Assembly (NCBI GenBank): GCA_905182775.1 | Contig: CAJJCU010000044.1 | Coordinates: 1-48,714 of the forward strand | Source of the DNA: an uncultured Flavobacteriales bacterium | Lineage (GTDB): Bacteria; Bacteroidota; Bacteroidia; Flavobacteriales_D; Crocinitomicaceae | Length of the DNA stretch: 48,714 nucleotides | Reading direction: 5' to 3' | Shown here: piece by piece, positions 9,410 to 18,078 of the stretch | How the letters are laid out: each line of letters opens with the position of its first letter | Numbering within the stretch: position 1 is the first letter of the stretch | Position numbers and translations under genes: made by a program | The notes under the pieces: model-generated | Told to the model about the DNA's origin: nothing | The model's database searches: none | What the model saw: only the letters and a program-made list of their open reading frames with translations

Positions 9410-10603
9410 CTACTTCGGAAGGTCTCGAGCAAAAGCAGGAATACCCGTCACATCCATTCCTGTAATTAGCAAATGAATATCGTGTGTTCCTTCATAGGTT
9501 ACTACGGACTCTAAATTCGCCATATGGCGCATCATAGAGTACTCACTTGTAATTCCCATTCCACCATGTATTTGTCTTGCTTCCCGCGCTATGTTTAAAG
9601 CAATTTCAACATTGTTTCTTTTCGCCATCGATATTTGACCTGTCGTTGCCTTCCCGTCGTTTCTAAGCTGTCCTAAACGAAAGGTAAGTAATTGCGCTTT
9701 TGTTATTTCAGTAATCATTTCAGCAAGCTTTTTTTGAATAAGCTGAAAACTACCAATAGGCACATCAAATTGAATTCTTTCTTTAGAGTATCTTAAGGCT
9801 TGGTCATAACAGTCCATAGCTGCACCTAGAGCACCCCATGCAATACCATATCTTGCTGAATCCAAACACCCAAGGGGCGCTCCTAATCCTGATTTTCCAG
9901 GAAGAATATTTGATTTAGGAACACGAACGTTGTCAAAGATAAGCTCACCAGTAGAAGAAGCTCTCAAAGAGAGTTTCCCATGCATTTCAGGTGTAGAAAA
10001 TCCTTCCATTCCTCTTTCTACAATAATACCATGAATACGACCTTCTTCGTTTTTTGCCCAAACAACAGCAATATCAGCAAAAGGAGCATTTGAAATCCAC
10101 ATTTTAGACCCATTGAGAATGACGTGATCACCATCATCTTTATAATTGGTAAGCATGCCTCCAGGGTTGGACCCAAAATCTGGTTCCGTTAAACCGAAAC
10201 AACCTACAAATTCTCCCGAAGCAAGCTTGGGTAAGAATTTAGTTCGGTGCTCTTCGCTACCATACTTCCAAATAGGATACATGACTAGAGAAGATTGAAC
10301 AGAAGCCGTTGAACGAAGACCAGAGTCACATCGTTCCAACTCTTGCATAATCAGACCATAGGATATTTGGTCTAAACCTGGCCCACCATACTCTTCAGGA
10401 ATATAAGGGCCAAAGGCGCCAATTTCTCCGAGCCCAGGTATAAGGTGCTTTGGAAAAATTGCTTTTTCGTAACAATCATCTATAATAGGGGACACCTCTT
10501 TTTTAACCCACGCTCTTGCCGCGTCGCGAACTAATTTATGTTCATCCGAATAGAGGTCATCCATCGCATAATAATCTGGGTGTGTATATTGGTCTGTTTT
10601 CAT
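9410..10603 (-). CDS. gcdH: glutaryl-CoA dehydrogenase-type acyl-CoA dehydrogenase
   Basis: A 397-residue flavoprotein of normal acyl-CoA dehydrogenase length. The order is an N-terminal helical domain, a beta-domain with FGLTEPDFGSNPGG and MWISNAPFADIAVVWA, and a C-terminal helical domain with HGGMGITSEYSMMRH. The predicted catalytic base is Glu371 in TYEGTHD. An Arg at residue 97 in SGLRSTASVQSSLVM matches the Arg that binds the distal carboxylate in glutaryl-CoA dehydrogenase, which favours that substrate over simple fatty acyl-CoAs. The enzyme converts glutaryl-CoA to crotonyl-CoA in lysine and tryptophan breakdown. It is convergent with the TPR gene with a one-base gap. No other degradation gene of this pathway is adjacent. 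Confidence 0.9.
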   Translation of the reverse strand: MKTDQYTHPDYYAMDDLYSDEHKLVRDAARAWVKKEVSPIIDDCYEKAIFPKHLIPGLGEIGAFGPYIPEEYGGPGLDQISYGLIMQELERCDSGLRSTASVQSSLVMYPIWKYGSEEHRTKFLPKLASGEFVGCFGLTEPDFGSNPGGMLTNYKDDGDHVILNGSKMWISNAPFADIAVVWAKNEEGRIHGIIVERGMEGFSTPEMHGKLSLRASSTGELIFDNVRVPKSNILPGKSGLGAPLGCLDSARYGIAWGALGAAMDCYDQALRYSKERIQFDVPIGSFQLIQKKLAEMITEITKAQLLTFRLGQLRNDGKATTGQISMAKRNNVEIALNIAREARQIHGGMGITSEYSMMRHMANLESVVTYEGTHDIHLLITGMDVTGIPAFARDLPK

Positions 10604-10686
10604 AGCTTATGTTTTTAAAAGACTGTGCAAAATTACTAATTATCTGAGGGGTTCTTCTTATTTTCTATTTAATTTTGATAACGAAT

Positions 10687-11364
10687 ATGAACGATTCACT
10701 CCATTTCTATTTTGTTCTTGAGCTCTTTCCAAGAGAAATAGTAGTAAAGAACACGCTATTGGCTTTGGTTTTGGTTTGTTTTGGCTTTGTTGGCTTATCG
10801 AGATTGAGCTGCCCGAATTTATTTCTATTGGTCTATAAGAATTATTTTTCGTCTAAAACATACGATTCAACCCTAAATGACTCAGAGAAGATCTCTTCAT
10901 TCGCGAATGCGATGCTTGTTTTAAACTTGATGATATCGATGAATATATGTCTGGTTTCGGTTCTTGATACGAATATAGTTGCCGAGTCCTTTATGCAAAT
11001 AACCTTCTTTGTCACGACGGGTTATTTGTTTTACGGCCTGATCAGCTATCGTTTTGCCTCTTTATTGTTTGGCGACAAATCCTTTGGCAAAAGCTTGGGC
11101 CTGTTTACCCAGCAGACCTATAGCTTTACGGGGCTCTTGTTGCTGGTCCTTGCTTTGCTCGTTCTACTCAATACAGCCTATAAAGAATGGATTCAATACA
11201 TTGTGTTTGCAGCACTTCTCTCCCTGCCCATATCAAAAGGAATCAAGGGCGTTTTCTATGCTAAGGCAAATAAATTCAGATGGTTATATATAATTTTGTA
11301 TCTTTGCACCCTCGAAATACTTCCCCTTATTGTATTAGGGTATTATTTTGTTGGTAAAATATGA
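10687..11364 (+). CDS. DUF4271 integral membrane protein
   Basis: Starting at the ATG at 10687 (a TTG at 10675 is also in frame), the protein has 225 residues and about 6-7 predicted membrane segments. Its length, topology and position directly before hemD fit the DUF4271 family, which in Bacteroidota commonly sits next to uroporphyrinogen-III synthase. Function is unknown; a link to tetrapyrrole metabolism rests only on gene neighbourhood. Its stop lies 29 bases before the hemD start. Confidence 0.75.
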   Translation: MNDSLHFYFVLELFPREIVVKNTLLALVLVCFGFVGLSRLSCPNLFLLVYKNYFSSKTYDSTLNDSEKISSFANAMLVLNLMISMNICLVSVLDTNIVAESFMQITFFVTTGYLFYGLISYRFASLLFGDKSFGKSLGLFTQQTYSFTGLLLLVLALLVLLNTAYKEWIQYIVFAALLSLPISKGIKGVFYAKANKFRWLYIILYLCTLEILPLIVLGYYFVGKI

Positions 11365-11393
11365 TTATTTAGCATTTGATTAACTAAAACATT

Positions 11394-12131
11394 TTGGCCA
11401 TTAAAACGATCCTTGTCTCCCAGCCCAAACCAGAAAATGATCAATCTCCGTATTTCGATCTAGCTGAAAAACACGACTTAAAAATTGACTTTAGACCTTT
11501 CATCAATGTAGTGGGTGTAAACGCCAGTGAATTTAGAGGTCAGCGTATTAATTTAGCAGACTACTCTGCGGTGCTACTCACCTCTAAGGTGGCAGCAGAC
11601 CATTTTTTTAGAATAGCCCGTGAAACCAGACACGAAGTGCCTGATAGTCTAAAATACTTTTGTATTTCAGAAACGGTAGCACTATATCTACAGAAATATG
11701 TAGCATACAGAAAAAGAAAGATCTTCTTTGGTAAACAAAGGATTCATGATATGATGGATATTTTGAAGAAACATAAATCTGAAAAAATACTGCTTCCTTG
11801 TACTGATATTCTTCGTGATGTAATTCCAAATACCTTGGATGAGCACAATGTTAAATACACAAAAACTGTTTTATATCGAACCGTGGCTGCTGATTTATCG
11901 GATTTAGAGAATGTTTTTTATGATGTTCTTGTGTTTTTTAGCCCAGGAGGAATAGAATCATTGTTTAAAAACTTCCCAGAGTTTAAGCAGAACAAAACAT
12001 TAATCGCCGCTTTTGGAGCAACAACTGCTACAGCGGCTATTAAAAACGGCCTAGAACCAAATATTAGGGCGCCACATCCAAAAGCCCCATCTATGGTTGG
12101 TGCTATTGAAATGTTTCTTAAAGGTAAATAA
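11394..12131 (+). CDS. hemD: uroporphyrinogen-III synthase
   Basis: A 245-residue protein of HemD fold that cyclises hydroxymethylbilane to uroporphyrinogen III in haem synthesis. The N-terminus IKTILVSQPKPE and the segments VLLTSKVAADHFFRIA, YFCISETVALYLQKY and VLVFFSPGGIESL are typical of the Bacteroidota form. The only plausible in-frame start is TTG at 11394. A TAA lies just upstream at 11385, and no ATG occurs between them. The protein begins at the expected place for the family, which supports this unusual start. It follows the DUF4271 gene closely. Confidence 0.88.
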   Translation: MAIKTILVSQPKPENDQSPYFDLAEKHDLKIDFRPFINVVGVNASEFRGQRINLADYSAVLLTSKVAADHFFRIARETRHEVPDSLKYFCISETVALYLQKYVAYRKRKIFFGKQRIHDMMDILKKHKSEKILLPCTDILRDVIPNTLDEHNVKYTKTVLYRTVAADLSDLENVFYDVLVFFSPGGIESLFKNFPEFKQNKTLIAAFGATTATAAIKNGLEPNIRAPHPKAPSMVGAIEMFLKGK

Positions 12132-12394
12132 AGGAAATTCTTTTAAGCCTCTCCTTTTTCAGGACTTCGTTTTTAAAACCTGTTGGCCTTAGCTATGGAA
12201 TGGCTTTTTAATTTTCTCACCTCACCTCACTTTACGCTACTTTTTTATTCTTTTTTAACCGCTCCATGTCTAATGTTATTGGGAGAAACCTCTTTAATAC
12301 CCTGTAAATGGATTTATCTGGGGATAATAGCCGTTTAAACATTTCGTAATATCATTATTATGTTATAAATTTACCAGACTAAAAAATCAAAAAC

Positions 12395-13906
12395 ATGAAA
12401 AAAATTTTACTTTCAGCATTGGTTTGCTCGGCTTTGTTTTCAAGCAACACCTTTGCCCAACTTCCTGACGGAAGCATCGCTCCAGACTTTACAGCGACAG
12501 ACATTAATGGAGTTGAGCACAATCTTTACTCTTATTTAGACCAAGGCTACTCAGTAGTTATGGACGTAAGTGCAACCTGGTGTGGACCGTGTTGGGGCTA
12601 CCACCAAACAGGAGCGCTAGAAGATTTATATGTAAATCACGGACCAGCTGGTTTTCCTGGAGTTTCTGCAAACACGACTGACGATGTAATGGTATTGTGG
12701 TTTGAAGGAGACAATTCTACAACTCAAGCTGACTTAGAAGGTACAGGTGGAAACACTCAAGGTGATTGGTTGGCAGGAACTGCATTTCCGATCATTGATG
12801 ACGCTTCTATAAACGGACCTTATCAAATTGCTTTCTTCCCAACGATTTATACAATTTGCCCAGATAGAATTGTAAATGTTTCTGGACAGTTAAGTGATGC
12901 AGCTCATTACTCAGGTATCGAAGCTTGCCCTTCTCAGTTTCAAGGAACTGACGCTGGTCTTATTGGTTACAACGGAGATGCGGCACTTTGTGGTGCTGGA
13001 GATGTTGCTGTAACTGTTGACCTTCAGAACCTAGGGACAGATGCTTTAACGGCTGCTGAGATTATGGTTTATGATGGTGCTACAGTATTATCAACTACAA
13101 ACTGGTCAGGAAATCTTGCTTCTTGGGCATTTGAAACTGTTGACCTTGGAAACGTAAGTGTTACAGGAGCAACTACTTTAGACATTGTTGTTTCAGCAAC
13201 TAATGACGGTTTGACTACAAATAACACAATCCAAAAAGTCGTAAACGTTGCGCCTTTATCTGGCTTGGCTATTACAGTGAATGTATTTACTGACCTATAT
13301 GCACTTGAGACTTCTTGGGCGATCAAGAGCTCTACTGGAGCAACTGTAGCTTCAGGTGGTCCTTACGAAGCAGGTACCGATGACAGTTTTGGAGCAGGTG
13401 GTCCTGATGCTAATACTACAATGGTTCATGAAGTTGCTTTACCAGCTGGAGAAGATTGCTACTCATTTGAATTGTATGATTCTTATGGAGATGGTCTTCA
13501 GTATGGTGATGGAACAAGTCCAGATGGAACATTTGGATGGGAGATCGTTTCTAACGGAGCGGTTTTATCAAGTGTTTCTGCAGGAAACTTTGGTACTGAT
13601 CTTTTGACAGGTGCGGTATTAAGAACGGATGCAGGTTCAGGTCTTTTAGATCTTGACATGGCGAACATTAACGTTTATCCTAACCCAGCATCAGACGTAG
13701 TAAATATTTCTATGGAAGGACTTACTTCAGAAGCTTTTGTTTCTATTATGGATCTTCAAGGAAGAGTTCTTGCTACTCAATCTGCTTCAAGCACGAATGG
13801 TTCGCAAGTAATTACTTTCGCTACTGAAGGTTTTGCTAAAGGAACGTATGTTGTTTCTGTAAACACAAACGGTTTACTTTCAAACACGAATGTTGTAATC
13901 AAGTAA
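12395..13906 (+). CDS. T9SS-secreted protein with thioredoxin-like domain
   Basis: A 503-residue exported protein. Signal peptide at about 1-21 (cleavage near TFAQ). A thioredoxin/TlpA-like domain follows (about 25-170) with the redox motif WCGPC in SATWCGPCWGYH. Then comes a CARDB-like beta domain (about 195-290) and a beta domain with DSYGDGLQYGDG, which could bind calcium. The C-terminus (about 425-503) is a T9SS type A sorting domain with INVYPNPASDVVNIS and the closing TYVVSV strand. It is probably exported by the type IX system and anchored or released at the surface. The repeated use of a narrow codon set suggests high expression. It stands alone and has a strong terminator. Confidence 0.9.
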   Translation: MKKILLSALVCSALFSSNTFAQLPDGSIAPDFTATDINGVEHNLYSYLDQGYSVVMDVSATWCGPCWGYHQTGALEDLYVNHGPAGFPGVSANTTDDVMVLWFEGDNSTTQADLEGTGGNTQGDWLAGTAFPIIDDASINGPYQIAFFPTIYTICPDRIVNVSGQLSDAAHYSGIEACPSQFQGTDAGLIGYNGDAALCGAGDVAVTVDLQNLGTDALTAAEIMVYDGATVLSTTNWSGNLASWAFETVDLGNVSVTGATTLDIVVSATNDGLTTNNTIQKVVNVAPLSGLAITVNVFTDLYALETSWAIKSSTGATVASGGPYEAGTDDSFGAGGPDANTTMVHEVALPAGEDCYSFELYDSYGDGLQYGDGTSPDGTFGWEIVSNGAVLSSVSAGNFGTDLLTGAVLRTDAGSGLLDLDMANINVYPNPASDVVNISMEGLTSEAFVSIMDLQGRVLATQSASSTNGSQVITFATEGFAKGTYVVSVNTNGLLSNTNVVIK

Positions 13907-13932
13907 TTAGATTACAGTAATAAAAATATGAA

Positions 13933-13958
13933 GGGCGTCGAAAGGCGCCCTTTTTTTT
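13933..13958 (+). terminator. Rho-independent terminator of the T9SS thioredoxin gene
   Basis: GGGCGTC-GAAA-GGCGCCC forms a 7-bp stem (one G-U pair) with a GAAA tetraloop, followed by eight T. It starts 27 bases after the stop at 13906. This is the clearest intrinsic terminator in the window. Confidence 0.9.
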
Positions 13959-13983
13959 ATGCCCTAATTTTTTAAGATGAGCA

Positions 13984-14006
13984 CCTTGGGAACAAGGAGA
14001 TCCTTG
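13984..14006 (+). promoter_or_regulatory. mutually exclusive hairpins upstream of the LolA-like gene
   Basis: The order CCTTG-GGAA-CAAGG-AGAT-CCTTG lets the middle arm pair with either flank, each time with a 5-bp stem and a 4-base loop. The element lies about 120 bases upstream of the ATG at 14128. Whether it is transcribed is not known. Confidence 0.3.
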
Positions 14007-14127
14007 CTAAAAAACAAACGCTATGGCGAGGCAGTCCTTATGTTAAGAAGCGTGAAAAAAGGAGGTTTAATAGAGAAAAGAGTTATCTTGTTAGACAATT
14101 ACTAAAAAAAACTAAAACCCTATAAAA

Positions 14128-14880
14128 ATGCCACAAAAGAGATTCTTTACCCTGATTGTACTTTTCCTGTCTTGTCAGGTTTATTTTGCCCAAACCAAAG
14201 AGGAGATTATAGCAAATTATATTGAAAATACTGGAGGAGCTGAGGCTTGGAACAACCTTCAAGGGATTAAAATGACTGCAAAAGTGAGCCAAGGAGGCAT
14301 GGATATTCCCATAGAAATGTATACCCTAAAAGATGGCCGTCAAATGACCGTGATTACATTTCAGGGAAAAGAAATCAAGCAGCAGGTTTATGATGGTAAA
14401 CAGCTGTGGTCACATAATTTCATGACGATGGAGGCAGAAGAGAGCGACGCGGAGTCTGCAGCTAACTTTAAGCTGGAGCTCAATGATTTCCCAAACCCAT
14501 TTTTGGATTATGAAAAGAAAGGGTATACCGTTGAATTAATGGGTAATGAAATCATAGAGGGTACAGAGACTTTTAAAATTAAACTTGTTCAAGAACCTGT
14601 TACCGTTGAAGGAGAAAAAGAAGAATCGATCTCTTTTTACTTTTTCGATACAGAGAATTTTGTACCAATAGCTATGCAAAGTGAAATTAAAGCAGGCCCG
14701 GCTAAGGGGATGATTGCTGAAACCACCTTTAGTGACTATCAAGAAGTCGAGGGGCTTTATTTTCCTTTCAGCATGTCCCAAGGAGTAAAGGGTAAGCCGG
14801 GAGAACCGATTTCAATGACTGCTATTGTCTTGAATCCAAAAGTAGACGACGCAGCGTTTGCTTTTCCAGAGAAAAAATAA
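14128..14880 (+). CDS. LolA-like periplasmic protein
   Basis: A 250-residue protein with a signal peptide (core FFTLIVLFLSC, probable cleavage after YFAQ). The mature part starts TKEEIIANYIENTGGAEAWNNL and is predicted beta-rich, with paired strands around KQQVYDGKQLWSHN. This resembles the LolA/outer-membrane lipoprotein-sorting-like fold common in Bacteroidota. A true lipoprotein carrier role is not shown, because many such proteins are divergent. A Cys at about residue 15 lies inside the leader, but the following residues are not a good lipobox. The large BNR protein gene begins 21 bases after its stop, so the two are probably co-expressed. Confidence 0.75.
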   Translation: MPQKRFFTLIVLFLSCQVYFAQTKEEIIANYIENTGGAEAWNNLQGIKMTAKVSQGGMDIPIEMYTLKDGRQMTVITFQGKEIKQQVYDGKQLWSHNFMTMEAEESDAESAANFKLELNDFPNPFLDYEKKGYTVELMGNEIIEGTETFKIKLVQEPVTVEGEKEESISFYFFDTENFVPIAMQSEIKAGPAKGMIAETTFSDYQEVEGLYFPFSMSQGVKGKPGEPISMTAIVLNPKVDDAAFAFPEKK

Positions 14881-14901
14881 TTTTAATACGAATCCTAGAC
14901 A

Positions 14902-17900
14902 ATGAGAAACCTTAGTTCTAGTGCCTTGTGGTTATTTATATTCACGAGCTCACTATCTTTTGCGCAAAATTCAACGGTTACAGACGGGGCATCTCTTTTT
15001 GGAGATTTATCAGCGAGGCATATTGGTCCAGCCTTAATGAGTGGAAGAATCAACGACCTTGAGCTTCACCCAACCAATAATAAAATACTTTACCTAGGCG
15101 CTGCTGGTGGTGGTGTCTGGAAATCAAATGATGGCGGGGCCACATTCAACCCTATTTTTGATGACTATATCCAATCAATCGGTACTGTTACTTTAGATCC
15201 AAATGACCCTGATAAAACGATTTATGTTGGAACAGGTGAAACATGGACAAGAAATAGTGTTTCTTATGGCAATGGTTTATATAAGACTTCAGACGGGGGT
15301 TCTAATTGGAAAAAAATAGGTCTAGAAAACTCTGAGCGAATCGCAAGTATTGTGGTGAACCCTTTGAACTCTCAAGAGGTCTATGTAGCAGTGCTTGGAG
15401 CCTTATGGGGAGACAATGAAGAAAGGGGTGTGTTTAAGTCTTCTGACGGTGGAGAAACCTGGCAAAAGATCCTTTATGTAAACGCCAAAACAGGATGTAC
15501 AGACCTACTTATAGACCCAAGAAACCCCTCGGTTTTGTATGCATCTATGTGGGAATTTAGACGCACTGGGTGGTCATTTGACTCCGGAGGTGAAAATAGT
15601 GCATTATATAAATCTATCGATGGAGGAAACAATTGGAATAAGATCCATAAAGGCCTCCCTGAAGGAAAATTAGGCAGAATGGGTGTTGCTATAGCACAAA
15701 GCAATCCTGATGTGCTCTACACGGTTATCGAGGCAGAGAAAAAAGAAGATAAAGGACTGTACCGCAGTTCCGACATGGGAGAAACATGGGAGCAAATGAA
15801 CAACGACTTTGAAATTACAGTTCGCCCATTTTATTTTTCAAGAATTGTTGTTGATCCTAGAAATGAAAACGTAGTCTGTAAAGCAGGCTTGAGGGGATCG
15901 ATTTCTAGAGATGGAGGTAAAACATTTAAGGGGCTGGGAAATATGCACAGTGATATTCATGACATTGCATTTTCTAATATACATTCTGACATCATGTTTT
16001 TTGGAACAGATGGCGGGGTCTATCGAAGTTGGAACGGTGCAACAACTTGTGAAATCGTGGAGAACTTACCACTTTCTCAATTTTACCATATTAGTCTAGA
16101 CAATGAGACGCCTTATAATATTTATGGAGGTCTTCAGGACAATGGTTCGTGGTATGGGCCTTCTTCTTCACCTGGAGGAATACAAGCTAGAGATTGGAAA
16201 TCTGTAGGTGCAGGCGATGGTTTTAGGGTCTTAAAGCATACCACTAAAAACATTGTTTATTCTGAGATGCAGGGGGCTGAAAATGTGTGGAGAATTGATA
16301 ATAAAAATCAATTGGTGAAAACAATTCAACCGCTTCCTAAAGCTGGACATGATAAATTGAGGTTCAATTGGAACGCACCAATGGCATTGAGCACAACACA
16401 ACCTGATCGAATTTATATGGGCAGCCAGTTTCTTCATAAGTCAGAAGACATGGGAGAATCTTGGGAAATCATTTCGCCGGATTTAACTACCAATGATCCT
16501 AGCAAACAGAACCAAGGGAATTCTGGCGGTCTTTCTATGGATAATTCAGGAGCAGAAAACCACACTACGATCTTTACGATTGCAGAGTCAGAGTTAGATG
16601 AAAAGGTTATTTGGGTAGGAACTGATGACGGTAACGTTCAAGTTACCCGTGATGGCGGAAGCACATGGGTAAATACAGTGGCGAATATCGTCGGCTTACC
16701 ATCGAGCACTTGGTGTTATCACCTTGAATTAAGTACACTTGATAAGGCAACAGCATATGCTGTTTTTGATGGACACACGGCAAATGACAAAACGCCTTAT
16801 GCATACAAAACAACTGATTATGGCCAAACCTGGACGAGTATCATTACCTCAGGGGTTGAAGGAGTTGTTCGAAATATACAGGTAGATTATGTGAATCCGG
16901 ACTTGCTGTTTTTAGGCACAGAATTAGGCCTTTTCATTACTTTAAACGGGGGTGAAAAGTGGTATAAGTTCACGAATAATATGCCTTCTGTAGCTACGCA
17001 TTTTATTGCCCTTCAAAAACAAACCAATGACCTCGTATTAGGGACCCATGGAAGAGGTGTTATTATCGTAGATGATATTTCTCCACTGCGAGAGCTAAAT
17101 GAAAAAAGCCTTCAGGAAAAACTTCACTTCTTCAATAGTGAACCAATAGTAATAGATGAAAATCAAAGTTTTTCAGGCTCTTTTGGCGCAGAAACCCAAT
17201 TCACGGGCGAGAACGAATCTACCGCGGCAAAGATTAAATACCATCTTAAAAAACGACATACTTTTGGTAAAATGAGTATGGTTATCGAAAATGCTAAGGG
17301 CGATACGGTTTCAACTTTAACCCCAGGTAAATCCATGGGGATCAATATTGTTAAATGGAACTATCAATTGAGGCAGCCAAAAGTAGCAAAAGGGAAGACA
17401 TTTTCTTTTTCAGGGTTTACCTCACCTACGCTTCCCGCTGGAAGATACAAGGCTACAATTACCAAGGGAAAAGAGTCGTTTGAACATTCTTTTGATTTAA
17501 TTTATGACCCGAAAAGCACTATCCCGATTTCAGAGAGAGCTTCGAAGCAAGAGACCGTTATGGAGATCTACAATATGACGGAGTCTTTGGCCTATGATGT
17601 TTATTGTATTGATGCCTATCTTGATTACGCAAGAGACTCAAAAAACACCAAGCTTGAGGCGAAATTAAACACCCACAAAGCGACATTGGTGATTACTACG
17701 GGAGATAATTATGTTGGTGCTGCTGAACCTCAGCTAAGAGAAAACTTAACAAATTTATTGCAGCGTGTTGAAAGTAATTACGGCGCACCGACTCCAAATG
17801 AATTAGATAATCTTCAGCAGGTAAGAGCAGCCTATCGAGCGGCTTCAGAAAAGACAATTCAATTGAAAAAGAAATATAAACTAGCGAAACGGGTGGAGGT

Positions 17901-17928
17901 AAAGTCTTTTACTGATTTTCTAAACTAG
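14902..17928 (+). CDS. large exported BNR / sortilin-like beta-propeller protein
   Basis: A 1008-residue protein with a signal peptide (cleavage near SFAQ). Repeated Asp-box motifs of the form S-x-D-G-G-x-(T/N)-W occur through the first 700 residues, for example KSNDGGATF, KTSDGGSNW, KSSDGGETW, KSIDGGNNW and VTRDGGSTW. These indicate one or more beta-propellers of the BNR/sortilin type, as in exo-glycosidase-like proteins of Bacteroidota. The last 250 residues contain a beta-sandwich-like part and a helical end with many Lys and Glu. No T9SS sorting domain is visible, so it is probably periplasmic or surface-bound by another route. I see no catalytic residues I could assign. It pairs with the LolA-like gene. 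Confidence 0.85.
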   Translation: MRNLSSSALWLFIFTSSLSFAQNSTVTDGASLFGDLSARHIGPALMSGRINDLELHPTNNKILYLGAAGGGVWKSNDGGATFNPIFDDYIQSIGTVTLDPNDPDKTIYVGTGETWTRNSVSYGNGLYKTSDGGSNWKKIGLENSERIASIVVNPLNSQEVYVAVLGALWGDNEERGVFKSSDGGETWQKILYVNAKTGCTDLLIDPRNPSVLYASMWEFRRTGWSFDSGGENSALYKSIDGGNNWNKIHKGLPEGKLGRMGVAIAQSNPDVLYTVIEAEKKEDKGLYRSSDMGETWEQMNNDFEITVRPFYFSRIVVDPRNENVVCKAGLRGSISRDGGKTFKGLGNMHSDIHDIAFSNIHSDIMFFGTDGGVYRSWNGATTCEIVENLPLSQFYHISLDNETPYNIYGGLQDNGSWYGPSSSPGGIQARDWKSVGAGDGFRVLKHTTKNIVYSEMQGAENVWRIDNKNQLVKTIQPLPKAGHDKLRFNWNAPMALSTTQPDRIYMGSQFLHKSEDMGESWEIISPDLTTNDPSKQNQGNSGGLSMDNSGAENHTTIFTIAESELDEKVIWVGTDDGNVQVTRDGGSTWVNTVANIVGLPSSTWCYHLELSTLDKATAYAVFDGHTANDKTPYAYKTTDYGQTWTSIITSGVEGVVRNIQVDYVNPDLLFLGTELGLFITLNGGEKWYKFTNNMPSVATHFIALQKQTNDLVLGTHGRGVIIVDDISPLRELNEKSLQEKLHFFNSEPIVIDENQSFSGSFGAETQFTGENESTAAKIKYHLKKRHTFGKMSMVIENAKGDTVSTLTPGKSMGINIVKWNYQLRQPKVAKGKTFSFSGFTSPTLPAGRYKATITKGKESFEHSFDLIYDPKSTIPISERASKQETVMEIYNMTESLAYDVYCIDAYLDYARDSKNTKLEAKLNTHKATLVITTGDNYVGAAEPQLRENLTNLLQRVESNYGAPTPNELDNLQQVRAAYRAASEKTIQLKKKYKLAKRVEVKSFTDFLN

Positions 17929-18078
17929 CATAGATTCTATTTACGCCTACAGCGGCGTTATCACGCCCTTTGTGAGCGCTGCTTGATTAAGATGACAAAG
18001 GCTAAGAAAGGCGGATTTAAAGTCTTTAAAATGAATGTTTGTTGGGTCGAATAGTTCCTGCTAAAGAAAACTTATTCC

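Noticed and set aside
12226-12240. CCTCA tandem copies between hemD and the T9SS gene
   Set aside because: Only about three short units, with no further structure.
13069-13607. Open frames opposite to and within the T9SS thioredoxin gene
   Set aside because: They arise from the repetitive codon use of that gene and lack any family features.
17954-17967. GGCGT-TATC-ACGCC hairpin after the BNR gene as a terminator
   Set aside because: The stem is sound but no T-run follows, so it is not called as intrinsic terminator.
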